Positions 35,432-45,037 of a stretch of DNA of 64,000 nt are shown in pieces. The stretch spans positions 62,001 through 126,000 of the forward strand of contig NZ_FCOC02000004.1 of the NCBI RefSeq assembly GCF_001544455.2, in the 5' to 3' direction. Below the pieces are notes generated by a model, which worked only from the letters and a program-made list of their open reading frames with translations, ran no database searches and had not been told where the DNA came from. Position 1 is the first letter of the stretch. Each line of letters begins with the position of its first letter. This DNA is from Caballeronia sordidicola. Its GTDB lineage: Bacteria; Pseudomonadota; Gammaproteobacteria; Burkholderiales; Burkholderiaceae. The position numbers were made by a program, and so were the translations under genes.

Positions 35432-38083
35432 ATGGTTAAGACTGCTAGCGGGAAGAAAACAACGGCACGTGGCTCGAACGAGTCAAGATGGGCAGTGGCC
35501 CAGAGCCGGTCAGTTCCTTCCTCCGGAGCGTCCAAAAACCGTGCGGCAGTCATTCAGTCACCTTCCAGTTCGCCTGCGTTGGGCACTAAGAAGCAAGGCT
35601 CGGTTGCATCGGCGGTGAGTGCGGGGCCGGCCAGGGCGGCGAAAGCCGTCAGGCCGCCAGGCAAAAAGACGCTGGGTCAGTCGACAGGTCGGGCCGGCAG
35701 GATTTCCGGCCAGTCAGGTGTGGCGGGCGAGGCGGGGAAGGCCGGAAGTTCGGCCGGCAAGCAAGCGAGTGCAACGGAAGCGGCTGCTAATGCGGGCCGG
35801 AAACGCGTCACGAAGCAGGAGTCGAAGCAGACTCGCATGCGCGTCGTGAAGCGGGGTCCGGCGCAGGACCCCGGACGGCGTAGTGCCCGGAAAGTCGTGT
35901 CGACGCAGGACGAGGCAGCGCGCGCACATTCAGTATCCACGGTTCCATCGGCTGTCGTCCAGCAGCCGCGAGTCGAGACTAATGCCGGTACGGCGAACTC
36001 CATGACGAAAAAGCTGAACGAAGTACCCGTCGATGACGACGCAACGCAAAACGCGCAAAACGTCCAGGCCGAGCCTGCGGTGCCCGCAGCGGATGCCGTA
36101 GCCGCGCCTCCCGCCAAGGTCGAAAAGGTCAAGGCGCGCGACCGCCGCGCGAAGGAAAAAGCGCTGCTGAAGGACGCATTTGCCTCGAGCGCGCCCGGCA
36201 CGGTGGAAGAGCTTGAAGAGCGCCGTGCGAAGCTGCGCGCGCTGATCAAGCTCGGCAAGGAACGCGGTTTCCTGACTTACGCGGAAATCAACGACCACCT
36301 GCCCGATAACTTCACGGAAACGGAAGCTATTGAAGGAATCATCAGTACCTTCAACGACATGGGCGTGGCTGTCTACGAGCAGGCGCCGGACGCTGAGACG
36401 CTGCTGCTCAACGACAACGCGCCGGCGGCTTCGTCGGATGATGAAGTTGAGGAAGAAGCCGAAGTCGCGCTGTCCACCGTGGATTCTGAATTTGGCCGTA
36501 CGACCGATCCGGTGCGCATGTACATGCGTGAAATGGGAACGGTCGAACTGCTGACGCGCGAAGGCGAAATCGAGATTGCGAAGCGTATTGAAGATGGCCT
36601 CAAGCACATGGTGATGGCTATTTCGGCGTGCCCGACGACTATCGCCGACATTCTTGCCATGGCCGAGCGCGTGCAAAACGAGGAAACGCGCGTGGACGAG
36701 CTGGTGGACGGCTTGATCGACCCGAACGCCGCCGATGCCGATGGTTTCTCCGAGCAGGAAGCGGAGGCCATTGAAAGCGAGGACGAAGAGGAAGCCGAGG
36801 AAAGCAACGAGGACGAGGAAGAAGTCGACGAGAGCACGGCGCAAGCCAACGCCAACGCCGCGCAACTGGAAGCGCTCAAGCGCGCGTCGCTCGAGAAGTT
36901 CTCGCTGATCAGCGAATGGTTCGACAAGATGCGCCGCGCCTATGAGAAGGAAGGCTACAAGTCGAAGGCTTATCTGAAGGCGCAAGAAGCCATTCAAAGC
37001 GAGCTGATGACCATTCGCTTCACGGCGCGCACGGTCGAACGTCTGTGCGATACGCTGCGGGCGCAAGTGGACGAAGTGCGCCAGGTGGAACGTCAGATCC
37101 TGCATACCGTCGTCGATAAATGCGGCATGCCGCGCGCCGAGTTCATCGCGCGTTTTCCGGGTAGCGAAACGGACCTCGAATGGTCGGAAAAAGTGGTCGC
37201 CGAGAATCATGGATACAGCGTGATCCTCGCGCGCAACGTCCCGGCGATTCGTGAGCAGCAACAACGTCTGCTCGACTTGCAGGCGCGCGTTGTGTTGCCG
37301 CTCAAGGACCTGAAGGAAACCAACCGCCAGATGGCGGCGGGTGAACTGAAGGCGCGTCAGGCAAAGCGCGAGATGACGGAAGCAAACTTGCGTCTCGTGA
37401 TTTCGATTGCGAAGAAATACACGAACCGCGGCTTGCAGTTCCTCGACCTGATCCAGGAAGGCAATATCGGCTTGATGAAGGCCGTGGACAAGTTCGAATA
37501 TCGGCGCGGCTACAAGTTCTCGACGTATGCCACGTGGTGGATTCGCCAGGCCATTACGCGTTCGATTGCCGATCAGGCGCGCACCATCCGGATTCCGGTT
37601 CACATGATCGAAACGATCAACAAGATGAACCGTATTTCGCGGCAGATCCTGCAGGAAACCGGTCTTGAGCCGGATCCGGCGACGCTTGCCGAAAAGATGG
37701 AAATGCCGGAAGACAAGATCCGCAAGATCATGAAGATCGCGAAGGAACCGATCTCCATGGAAACGCCGATCGGTGACGACGACGATTCGCATCTGGGAGA
37801 TTTCATCGAAGATACGAACACGGTCGCCCCCGCCGACGCCGCCTTGCACGCCAGCATGCGTGACGTGGTGAAGGACGTGCTCGATTCACTGACGCCGCGC
37901 GAAGCGAAGGTGCTGCGCATGCGTTTCGGTATTGAGATGAGTACGGACCATACGCTTGAAGAAGTGGGCAAGCAGTTCGACGTGACGCGTGAACGGATTC
38001 GCCAGATCGAAGCGAAGGCGTTGCGCAAGCTCCGCCATCCGAGCCGTTCGGACAAGCTGAAGTCGTTCCTTGAAGGGAATTGA
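35432..38083 (+). CDS. rpoD: Primary sigma factor RpoD (sigma-70)
   Basis: 883 residues from the ATG at 35432, preceded by AGAGGTGAG. Regions 1.1 to 4.2 are recognisable: [21 protein letters not shown] (1.2), the 2.x block with [52 protein letters not shown], region 3, and a 4.2 helix [20 protein letters not shown]. Compared with E. coli (613 residues) there is an N-terminal low-complexity Ala/Ser/Lys/Arg-rich extension of roughly 230 residues and an acidic stretch near residues 447-470. An extended RpoD occurs in this group; the tail is longer than I expect. Confidence 0.97.
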   Translation: MVKTASGKKTTARGSNESRWAVAQSRSVPSSGASKNRAAVIQSPSSSPALGTKKQGSVASAVSAGPARAAKAVRPPGKKTLGQSTGRAGRISGQSGVAGEAGKAGSSAGKQASATEAAANAGRKRVTKQESKQTRMRVVKRGPAQDPGRRSARKVVSTQDEAARAHSVSTVPSAVVQQPRVETNAGTANSMTKKLNEVPVDDDATQNAQNVQAEPAVPAADAVAAPPAKVEKVKARDRRAKEKALLKDAFASSAPGTVEELEERRAKLRALIKLGKERGFLTYAEINDHLPDNFTETEAIEGIISTFNDMGVAVYEQAPDAETLLLNDNAPAASSDDEVEEEAEVALSTVDSEFGRTTDPVRMYMREMGTVELLTREGEIEIAKRIEDGLKHMVMAISACPTTIADILAMAERVQNEETRVDELVDGLIDPNAADADGFSEQEAEAIESEDEEEAEESNEDEEEVDESTAQANANAAQLEALKRASLEKFSLISEWFDKMRRAYEKEGYKSKAYLKAQEAIQSELMTIRFTARTVERLCDTLRAQVDEVRQVERQILHTVVDKCGMPRAEFIARFPGSETDLEWSEKVVAENHGYSVILARNVPAIREQQQRLLDLQARVVLPLKDLKETNRQMAAGELKARQAKREMTEANLRLVISIAKKYTNRGLQFLDLIQEGNIGLMKAVDKFEYRRGYKFSTYATWWIRQAITRSIADQARTIRIPVHMIETINKMNRISRQILQETGLEPDPATLAEKMEMPEDKIRKIMKIAKEPISMETPIGDDDDSHLGDFIEDTNTVAPADAALHASMRDVVKDVLDSLTPREAKVLRMRFGIEMSTDHTLEEVGKQFDVTRERIRQIEAKALRKLRHPSRSDKLKSFLEGN

Positions 38084-38107
38084 TGGTTGAGGCGTGAATG
38101 AAGCATC

Positions 38108-38142
38108 CGAATGCGGCGGACTTTGTCCGCCGCATTCGTTTT
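38108..38142 (+). terminator. rpoD terminator
   Basis: A 14-bp perfect stem, CGAATGCGGCGGAC with its complement, a TTT loop and a TTTT tail, 25 bases after the rpoD stop. Confidence 0.9.
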
Positions 38143-38351
38143 ATAGCCCGCTTCACCACGACAGCGGCATTCATCCGCATGCTGCATGGTGTACAGGGCC
38201 GCAAGCTTGATTCGTATAACCTGTCGGCCCATGATCCTCTGGCATGTTTCTGGAAACCTTGCTGGATAAGGCCGGGCGAGGAGTGACTAGTTGTATTGCA
38301 GTCAGGCTGCCTCTAGGCTGCGCGCCCGTTCCTAGGTAGAATAGCGAACTC

Positions 38352-38685
38352 GGGCCTCTAGCTCATGCTTGGTTAGAGCAGCGGACTTAGCAAAGGCTCA
38401 CCTAAACCATGCACCACGGCATGGTGAGCCATGAATGGGTTGCCTTGGGGCAAGTTAGCTCTGCCCCTTGGTAGAATCGCTCAAAGTCGGGGAACGCTTC
38501 TGTGCCAGTCACAATGCCAATCCCGAGCCAAGCCCAATGAAGGAATTGGGAAGGTGTAGAGACTGTACGGGCGAGTCGTAAAGACAAGAGACAGTCCAGA
38601 CCACAAACCTGAAAAGGGTGTCGAAAGACATAGTTTGGTAAGCATAATCCGTTGGTGCCGTGTTCGACTCACGGGAGGCCCACCA
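38352..38685 (+). tRNA. tRNA-Ile(CAU) gene interrupted by a group I intron
   Basis: The exons are 38352-38387 and 38643-38685. Joined, they give a complete cloverleaf: acceptor GGGCCTC/GAGGCCC, D stem GCTC/GAGC, anticodon stem GCGGA/TCCGT with loop CTCATAA, variable TGGTG, T stem CCGTG/CACGG with loop TTCGACT, discriminator A and encoded CCA. The anticodon is CAU. The C4-G69 and C5-G68 pairs favour the lysidine-modified isoleucine tRNA over methionine. The D loop is slightly long (ATGCTTGGTTA). Without splicing the anticodon loop is destroyed. A strong terminator follows at 38694. Confidence 0.93.
38388..38642 (+). ncRNA. Group I intron (IC3-like) in the tRNA-Ile anticodon loop
   Basis: 255 nt between U33 and C34, ending in G (omega-G). 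The conserved R element GTGTAGAGACTGTACGGG lies at 38553-38570; P7 pairs GACTGT (38561-38566) with ACAGTC (38591-38596); P3 pairs GCTC-GCCC (38458-38466, one bulge) with GGGCGAGT (38569-38576); P6 pairs CCCAAT/ATTGGG (38533-38550); P9 is TGTC-GAAA-GACA (38619-38630) with a GNRA loop. CCGAGCCAAGC followed by GAAGG-type sequence matches the Azoarcus tRNA-Ile intron closely. The probable guide GGU(U) at 38438-38441 pairs with exon (G)ACU, giving the U-G splice-site pair, right beside P2 (TGCC-TTGG-GGCA). No homing endonuclease ORF is present. Confidence 0.9.
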
Positions 38686-38693
38686 AGCACCTG

Positions 38694-38720
38694 AAAGCCA
38701 CTCTTCGGAGTGGCTTTTTT
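38694..38720 (+). terminator. tRNA-Ile terminator
   Basis: The stem AAAGCCACTC/GAGTGGCTTT has a TTCG loop and a T-run, and starts nine bases after the tRNA 3' end. Confidence 0.92.
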
Positions 38721-38975
38721 GCTTGTAGTTTTATGTAGTTCCCGCTTAGGCAGAGGCAGTGGAAGCAGCCTTGGAAAATGATGTCGCGTGGACTGACCGA
38801 CGGCTACTTCTGGCACGACGTCGGATTCCGGTCAGTCGGCGCGCGCTTCACGCGCAATGACGGACTCGGCTTGCATGTGTTGCACACTTCACCATTTAAG
38901 CCTCGTCAGCCCGGTCGTTGCAACGTTCGGTCGAGCCCATCGGGTCTATTTCGCGTCATGCGCACGGAATGCCGC
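38721..38975. other. Intergenic region after the split tRNA
   Basis: No gene is supported. An inverted pair of ACTGACCG and CGGTCAGT (about 38795 and 38830) flanks about 30 bases. There is no integrase or clear att duplicate, so an old insertion remnant cannot be shown. Confidence 0.4.
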
Positions 38976-39890
38976 TCACGCCGCAAAAGTCTTCAGGTTC
39001 GAAAGCTCTCCGGTCAGCAGCATCTCGGTCAACAGCGCGCAGAACCTGACCGATGCCACCGTGCGATAAGCGTGCCGTCGCCGAAGCAGCGCGACCGTGC
39101 GAGTGGGGAAGGGCGGGTCGAGCGGCACGTACGACAGGTCGCCATGTTCGTGCTGCATGGCGCTGGGCAAGATCGCCGCAATCTCGCCGCGCCGGACAAG
39201 CTTGAGCACTGCGCTGATCGAATTTGCCTGCAACGCAATGTCCGGCTTGATCCTGTGTGCCAGGAAATAGTCGTCCACATAACGACGGGACACGAAGTTC
39301 CCCGTCAGGAGCGCAAGCGGAACCTCCGCGAGCTGGCTTGGTATGACGGCCAACGACGTGCGCGTCAAGCGATGTGCGCCGCCCGCCACCAGCGTCAGCC
39401 GCTCGCTGAATAGCGGTTCCACTTCAATGTCTTCGGAGCGCACGTCGGAGAAGCCAATCCCGAGATCGATCTGATCATCGTTCAATGCTGTCTCAATGCC
39501 TTCCAGCGGACTCTCGGACAGCTCGATACTTACCCCGGGGTGCAGGTCCCGGAACTGCCCGACAAGCGGTCCGACAAGATATTCCGTGAACGTCGGTGTC
39601 ACGGCGACCCGTACGTGTCCACGCGTGAGGTCCCTGACGTCGTCTAGTGCCCGCCGTCCCGCCTCGAGGTCGAGAAGGGCGCGCCGTGCGTAGTCCACAT
39701 AGGCTGAGCCGAAATCGGTCAGCCGGACTGTCCTGCCGCTGCGGTCGAAAAGCTGCCCGCCTAGTTCACTTTCGAGTTGGCGGATTTGCTGCGACAGCGC
39801 GGGCTGCGACACGCGAAGCGTCTCTGCTGCCCGGGTAAAATTGCCCTGCTCGGCGACTGCCATCAAGTATCGAATATGGCGAAGCAACAT
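38976..39890 (-). CDS. LysR-family transcriptional regulator (CynR-like)
   Basis: 304 residues from the ATG at 39890, with GGAGA before it; an ATG 12 bases upstream is possible. The N-terminal winged helix shows LLRHIRYLMAVAEQGNFTRAAETLRVSQPALSQQIRQLE. The effector domain has HVRVAVTPTFTEYLVGPL and DLGIGFSDV, most like the CynR group. The effector is unknown. It is divergent from a tiny membrane ORF and not next to an obvious metabolic operon. Confidence 0.88.
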   Translation of the reverse strand: MLLRHIRYLMAVAEQGNFTRAAETLRVSQPALSQQIRQLESELGGQLFDRSGRTVRLTDFGSAYVDYARRALLDLEAGRRALDDVRDLTRGHVRVAVTPTFTEYLVGPLVGQFRDLHPGVSIELSESPLEGIETALNDDQIDLGIGFSDVRSEDIEVEPLFSERLTLVAGGAHRLTRTSLAVIPSQLAEVPLALLTGNFVSRRYVDDYFLAHRIKPDIALQANSISAVLKLVRRGEIAAILPSAMQHEHGDLSYVPLDPPFPTRTVALLRRRHAYRTVASVRFCALLTEMLLTGELSNLKTFAA

Positions 39891-40118
39891 GATGGTCTCC
39901 ATAAGCTCTTGTTATAGCCTCCATCCGTATCCAGTCTTGGACGACGCAAGTCGCACGCGGCAAAATCACCTCTATTCCGCGATATCCGTCGTGGCCGTGG
40001 TCGGGGCCTTACGTCTGGATCGGCATTGGCTTCGTTGCTGATTGTATAGGTGCGCTCGCCTTGCGAAACCGGACGCGCGACTCAGCGGTCCCGCGGCAAT
40101 CATTAAAAGGGGAGCAAG

Positions 40119-40394
40119 ATGGAAACTGTCTTTGTGGCTTCAATTATCCTCGTCGCGGTTGGCGCGTTCGCTACGTTCGCGATGGCGCAACTGCTTCCTC
40201 AGGAAGTCCTGGCAAAGGCGGAGGAACATGGCCGCTTTGCGGGTCTTGCAAGCGCGGATGTGTCGACAAAACCGCCCGGCTCCGTGCGCCGGGCCGGGAA
40301 ACCGCAGCGTGCTCCGCGGCAGGCATCGCCGGCTCGTCCGGCCGCAATGGGGAGGCTTGCTGCTGACAGGACTTCGCGACAAGCTGCAGGATGA
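40119..40394 (+). CDS. Hypothetical small membrane protein
   Basis: 91 residues. A strong GGGGAG ribosome site precedes the ATG. The N-terminus is one hydrophobic helix (FVASIILVAVGAFATFAMAQLL) followed by a basic, low-complexity Arg/Ala/Pro-rich tail. It lies divergently from the LysR gene, the position of a LysR target. The tail resembles out-of-frame translation, so it may be a decayed or chance ORF. Confidence 0.4.
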   Translation: METVFVASIILVAVGAFATFAMAQLLPQEVLAKAEEHGRFAGLASADVSTKPPGSVRRAGKPQRAPRQASPARPAAMGRLAADRTSRQAAG

Positions 40395-40491
40395 TTGCGT
40401 GACAAGCTTCGCATGGCGCGATTCCGGTATCGGTACCAACAAACGTCCGGTCGCCGCCAAACCCCAGGATCCCGCTCAAATCGTTTCAGCT

Positions 40492-41661
40492 TCAACCCGC
40501 CGGCAGATTCGCCGGCTGGCGAGGTAGCCGAACCCGAAAGATCGCGAACTTGCCCTTGCGCGGATATCCGTTCGAGAAATTCGTCTCGTGCAGATGAGAG
40601 TCCGCAATGTACAAGTAACCGTTTTGTATGGCGAAGCCGTCCGCCCACGACAATTCGTCGTGACGCCCGACCAGCGTATGTTGCTTGAGCGCGGGCTTGC
40701 CCTTGCGCTCGACCACGTTGAGCGCGACAACGGTCCGGTTCTCCAGATCGCCGCCATACAGCACGCCGTCGCCACCCATGATGAGGCCGCCAGTAAGCGC
40801 GTAGTCGCCCAGGTATTGCACGCGCTTTGCGAGTTCATCGGCGGATAGCGATGTGTCGTAGAGCGCCGCGGTCGGGACGCGCCAATAGTGGTGATCGGTT
40901 AGCGGCCTGTAATATAACCACGCGCGATCGGGAGACAGCGCAATCCCGTCGGTCTGCAACACGATCACGCCGCCGTCCAACTTGCGCGCTATCCTGTCGC
41001 CGAACATCAGATGCTGTTCTGGATCGGAGACGCTCGACCGGTCGCCCGCCAGAACCATGCGCGATTCGCCGTTATCGAGCTTCGTTAATACCACCCCGCC
41101 TTGATTGCCCGCGTTGCTGATTGTCGCGTAGCCATGTTTGAGATCCACGCGGATATCGTTGAGCGAGTCCTTGGGAGTTGCCACTTTTTCATAGCTGAAC
41201 TCACGCACGATCTGGTTCGTTGCGAGATCGAACTCGATCAGCTTGGGAGGCTGGCTGCTTTGATCGACCGATGGCAGCGACGAATCCAGCGCCCATAAAT
41301 GATCCTGTTCGTCGACCCAAAGCGCCTGCACCGAAATCCACTGTCGGTGCCCGCTTTCCGCAGGCTTGAACACGTTCCAGCTTTCATCGGGAAACGGCCG
41401 GAGCGCGCCTGTAGCGGGATCGACTTCGACCATGATGTAGCGCGATCGCTTGACAGACGCGGGCGCTGTAGCGAACACACGGCCCGTGCGGGACACCGCG
41501 ATACCGACTAATCGGAAGTCATCGTCGAAGCTGGCGACGGTTTCCAGCTTCGGCTCACGATTGCCCAATGCATGGGCGGGCAGGACCGTGCCGAGCCCAA
41601 GCAATCCGATGCTTGCCAACACCTGGCGGCGAACGTTGAACCGTGTAGGGACGCTCTTCAT
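40492..41661 (-). CDS. Yellow/major royal jelly protein-family secreted protein
   Basis: 389 residues from the ATG at 41661, preceded by GGAGACAG. A signal peptide with NVRRQVLASIGLLGLG (possibly Tat) ends near residue 31 (AHALG). The mature part is an MRJP beta-propeller: VQALWVDEQDHLWALDSS, NDIRVDLKHGYATISNAG, GIALSPDRAWLYYRPLT and GFAIQNGYLYIADSHLHE are family segments. Bacterial members resemble lactonase-type propellers, but activity is unproven. Confidence 0.85.
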   Translation of the reverse strand: MKSVPTRFNVRRQVLASIGLLGLGTVLPAHALGNREPKLETVASFDDDFRLVGIAVSRTGRVFATAPASVKRSRYIMVEVDPATGALRPFPDESWNVFKPAESGHRQWISVQALWVDEQDHLWALDSSLPSVDQSSQPPKLIEFDLATNQIVREFSYEKVATPKDSLNDIRVDLKHGYATISNAGNQGGVVLTKLDNGESRMVLAGDRSSVSDPEQHLMFGDRIARKLDGGVIVLQTDGIALSPDRAWLYYRPLTDHHYWRVPTAALYDTSLSADELAKRVQYLGDYALTGGLIMGGDGVLYGGDLENRTVVALNVVERKGKPALKQHTLVGRHDELSWADGFAIQNGYLYIADSHLHETNFSNGYPRKGKFAIFRVRLPRQPANLPAG

Positions 41662-41773
41662 ACTGTCTCCTTTGTTTAAAGGTGTAGCAGATAGAAGCGA
41701 CCCATAATACGCGCGAAGACGGAATCGATTTTGAGGCAAGCATCGAAGTGCGCAATCCGTGCCAAGCCCCTGG

Positions 41774-43339
41774 TTATGCCCTCGCGGTATCCAAAAGTTT
41801 AAAAACGGACATTGCGTCCTGCAGGCTGCGCGTCTGATCGGTAAGCGAACCCGCGGCTGCCGCGGCTTGCTCGACGAGCGCAGCGTTTTGCTGCGTGACC
41901 TCGTCCATCTGATTGATCGCCTGATGAACCTGTTCAATTCCGGCTCGCTGCTCGTCGGATGCGGACGAGATTTCAGCCACGATGCGCGCTACGCTGGTAA
42001 TCGCATCAACGACGTCCTGCATGGCGGCGCCGGTTTTATCGGCAATGCTGGAGCCGCCCAGGGCGGTGCTCGCCGATGTATCGATGATCGCGCGCGTCTC
42101 CTTGGCCGCGGCCGCGCAGCGTTGGGCCAAGGTTCTGACTTCATTGGCCACGACAGCGAAGCCGCGTCCCTGTTCGCCGGCGCGAGCGGCTTCCACGGCA
42201 GCATTCAGCGAGAGAATGTTGGTCTGGAAGGCGATGCCTTCAATCGTTGCCACAATTTGCCCGACCTGGTCGGATTGCTGGCCGATAGCATGCATTGTCG
42301 AGACCAGTTCGGCCACGAACCCGCTGCTGCGCGCCGTCAACTCCGACGCTCCCCTCGCAAGCTCTGCTGCCTGCTGGGCGTTGCTGGCGTTTTGTTTGAC
42401 GGTGGCGGCGAGTTCTTCCATGCTTGAGGCGGTCTCCTCAAGCGACGCAGCCTGCTGTTCCGTTCGCGTGGACAGATTGGTGTTGCCCGATGCAAGTTCA
42501 CGCGACGCCACGTCTATGGACATTGCGCTTTCACGGACGGTCTGCACCGCGGCGGCGAGATTTCGCTGCATCCGGTCCATGCCTGCAAGCAGGCTTTCTG
42601 TACCCGAGCTCGAGAGATTGACCTGTACTGACAGATCGCCCTCTGAAATCTGCTCGACAATTCCTGCGGCATAAGCAGGCTCGCCACCGAGACTGCTCTT
42701 GATGCTTCGGATCACGAAGAACATGACGACCGAGACAAGCAAACCAATGCAACTAAGTATCGCCAGATATTTGATCAGATTTGCTTTGAATGCTGCGTCG
42801 ATATCGGTCAGAAACACGCCCGATCCGACATTCCATCCCCAGGGCGTGTATTGCGCCGCATAGCTGACCTTCGGCACGAGCGCCCCATTACCGGGCGCGA
42901 CGCCCGAATAGGTGACGAAACCGCCTCCGGCCGCAGCTGCTTTCGCAAGATCGACGTAGTAGTGCTTGCCGTTGGGGTCTGCACGCTCCGAAACGTTTTG
43001 GCCAATCAGCGACTTGACCGAGGCATTTCCGATTGCGAGGACGACGGGCCGCGGATCGAAGACGAACAGATAGCCGTCCTTGCCATATCTGATGGACCCA
43101 AGCTCCTTAAGCGCTGCGCTTTGCGCCTCTTGCAGGGACAACGCATGTTCAGCGACCTTGTTGTCATACACCTTGAGAATACTGAGCGAACTCTCGACGA
43201 TATTCTTGACGCCTGCTTCCCGCTCTTCGAGCATCGAGTCTTTGCTTTTCAGCGACGCCCAGCCGCCCAGCACAACAAGGCCCACCCACATGATTCCCAG
43301 CGTGATCCACAATTTGCCGCCGATGCCTAATCGTTTCAT
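41774..43339 (-). CDS. Methyl-accepting chemotaxis protein with single Cache domain
   Basis: 521 residues from the ATG at 43339. The first membrane helix is around residues 8-28, a periplasmic sCache-like domain runs about 35-185 ([35 protein letters not shown]), the second helix about 187-208, then HAMP and the signalling domain. The hairpin tip [36 protein letters not shown] is intact. It lacks an obvious CheR-binding pentapeptide. It senses a small ligand and signals to CheA; the ligand is unknown. Confidence 0.93.
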   Translation of the reverse strand: MKRLGIGGKLWITLGIMWVGLVVLGGWASLKSKDSMLEEREAGVKNIVESSLSILKVYDNKVAEHALSLQEAQSAALKELGSIRYGKDGYLFVFDPRPVVLAIGNASVKSLIGQNVSERADPNGKHYYVDLAKAAAAGGGFVTYSGVAPGNGALVPKVSYAAQYTPWGWNVGSGVFLTDIDAAFKANLIKYLAILSCIGLLVSVVMFFVIRSIKSSLGGEPAYAAGIVEQISEGDLSVQVNLSSSGTESLLAGMDRMQRNLAAAVQTVRESAMSIDVASRELASGNTNLSTRTEQQAASLEETASSMEELAATVKQNASNAQQAAELARGASELTARSSGFVAELVSTMHAIGQQSDQVGQIVATIEGIAFQTNILSLNAAVEAARAGEQGRGFAVVANEVRTLAQRCAAAAKETRAIIDTSASTALGGSSIADKTGAAMQDVVDAITSVARIVAEISSASDEQRAGIEQVHQAINQMDEVTQQNAALVEQAAAAAGSLTDQTRSLQDAMSVFKLLDTARA

Positions 43340-43552
43340 AGTCACGCCTTTGCCTGAATGTCTCGATCCATGGTTTACGACCATTGAACGGAAAACTTGA
43401 GTGCGGTAAGCAACACGAATTGTCGATGCCATGAAGCACGGAGGAGGGACGCGGGCGCATGGTTACCCGATCAACCTGTCTCGCTGTTTCCTTCCATGAA
43501 CGGAATGGAAATGCGCTTTTGCACGGTTGGATCGGGTATGCGGCGGCTTATG

Positions 43553-44875
43553 CTATTTCGCTTCGTCGGCGGCGTGCATGCCTGCCTGGATGTGACCCGG
43601 CAGCCGTTCCGCAGCCGTTTTCGACAGCGCGATTGCGATCCCGCCAGCGAGGGCCGACAGACCAAGCGCCAGCAGCGACAGCTTATAGTCGGCCGACAGC
43701 GAGCGCACGTAGCCGACCATCAAGGGCCCAAGGAACTGGCCAATCAGATTGCCGACACCGCTCACGAACGCCACCGCCGGCATGGCCTTGCGCATAGGGA
43801 GGATTTCCGTGAGACGTGCGAACACGAGCGGCATCAGCATCTTCAGCGTGAAGCCCAGCGCAATGAAGAGAGCGATCTGCAGCCAGAAGAGCGGCGCCGG
43901 CACGAAAGCGGCGGCGATCATCAGGACCCCGGTCAGCATGGTCGGCACGGCGGCATGCCAGCGGCGTTCCTGGCCATGACGGTCGGAGCGGCGGCTGATG
44001 TAGTAGATGCCGAGCATCGACATCACGAACGGCGCGCCAGCGAGAAAGCCGATGGTCGTTTCGCTTAGTGTTCCATACGACTTCAGTATGGACGGCAGCC
44101 ACAAGGTCGTACCGTAGAGCAGGATTGTGTTGAGCCCGAAGCCGATGGTCAAAAGCCACACGGCTGGTTCGCTGAAGATGGTCCACCACGGATCGCTTTC
44201 GGGCTGGGCGTAAGCGGCCTGCTCTTCGACGAGATCGCGCTGGATGAACGCACGATCCTCGCCGCCGAGCCAGCGCGCAAGGTCGAGGCTCGGCGGAATC
44301 GCCTTGAACCAGACGGCGCAGAAGATCCAGGCGGGCAAGCCTTCGGCAATAAGCATCACGCGCCAGTCGTAATGCGAGATCAACGCGCCGGAAATGGGAC
44401 CCGCGAGAAAGCCGCCGAGCGGCGCGCCCAGGTTCCAGATGCCGAATGCGCGTCCGCGCTCGGCCTTCATGAACCATTGCGCGAGCAGCATGGAGGTCGC
44501 CGCGTAGACCGGGCCTTCGGCGCAGCCGAGAAGTATGCGCACAGCCAGTATTTGCCAGAACGAATGCGCGATGCCTGTCAGCATGGCCGCGCCCCCGAAC
44601 AACACAAGGCAGATTGCGACAAGGCGGCGCGCGCCGAACTTGAGCGAGAGCCAGCCGGCGAGCAGTTGCGTGAGCGCGTAGCCCCACGCGAAAGCGCCTC
44701 CAACCCAGCCGGCCTGAACCGATGTGAGGCCGAGTTCCTTCGACATGTGCGGCAACGCCATGGCGATGTTGACGCGGTCGAAATACGACAGCATGTAGAC
44801 GGCGAAAGTCATCGGCAACACGATGAGCCAACGATTCCTGCCGACGCCCTGGACCTCTGTCGTCGTGTGGTTCAT
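43553..44875 (-). CDS. MFS transporter, anion:cation symporter-like
   Basis: 440 residues, 12 membrane helices. YMLSYFDRVNIAMALPHM near residue 28 and GWLSLKFGARR near 75 are MFS/ACS signatures. The subfamily transports sugar acids such as galactonate or glucarate, or other organic anions. It lies directly downstream of an enolase-superfamily dehydratase on the same strand (about 160 bases between), so it likely imports that enzyme's substrate. Confidence 0.9.
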   Translation of the reverse strand: MNHTTTEVQGVGRNRWLIVLPMTFAVYMLSYFDRVNIAMALPHMSKELGLTSVQAGWVGGAFAWGYALTQLLAGWLSLKFGARRLVAICLVLFGGAAMLTGIAHSFWQILAVRILLGCAEGPVYAATSMLLAQWFMKAERGRAFGIWNLGAPLGGFLAGPISGALISHYDWRVMLIAEGLPAWIFCAVWFKAIPPSLDLARWLGGEDRAFIQRDLVEEQAAYAQPESDPWWTIFSEPAVWLLTIGFGLNTILLYGTTLWLPSILKSYGTLSETTIGFLAGAPFVMSMLGIYYISRRSDRHGQERRWHAAVPTMLTGVLMIAAAFVPAPLFWLQIALFIALGFTLKMLMPLVFARLTEILPMRKAMPAVAFVSGVGNLIGQFLGPLMVGYVRSLSADYKLSLLALGLSALAGGIAIALSKTAAERLPGHIQAGMHAADEAK

Positions 44876-45037
44876 GGCGGTCTCCTGGTTGATTTGTTAT
44901 TCATCGTGCGGCTCGCGAACCGCGCGGGCCGCCGCCCATCTCGGCCATCTCACCGCTTGCGGCAGCGGCTTCGTTGAACTCAACGAGCAAGGACGCAAGG
45001 CCGATGATGAGATGAAGCATGGTGAGCGCTGTTTGCG

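Noticed and set aside
35930..37849. 639-codon minus-strand ORF opposite rpoD
   Set aside because: It is a GC-bias shadow of rpoD; the translation is Arg/His/Phe-rich with no domain, and the plus-strand frame is clearly sigma-70.
38098..38286. 62-codon ORF between rpoD and the tRNA
   Set aside because: It runs through the rpoD terminator hairpin and has no ribosome site.
38352..38685. Reading the split tRNA as a decayed gene or integration-element scar
   Set aside because: Both exons are intact and base-pair perfectly, the insert has full group I core pairing, and there is no integrase or duplicated att sequence.
44904..45020. 39-codon minus-strand ORF between the dehydratase and MFS genes
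   Set aside because: A hydrophobic start is present, but there is no ribosome site or recognisable family; too short to support.
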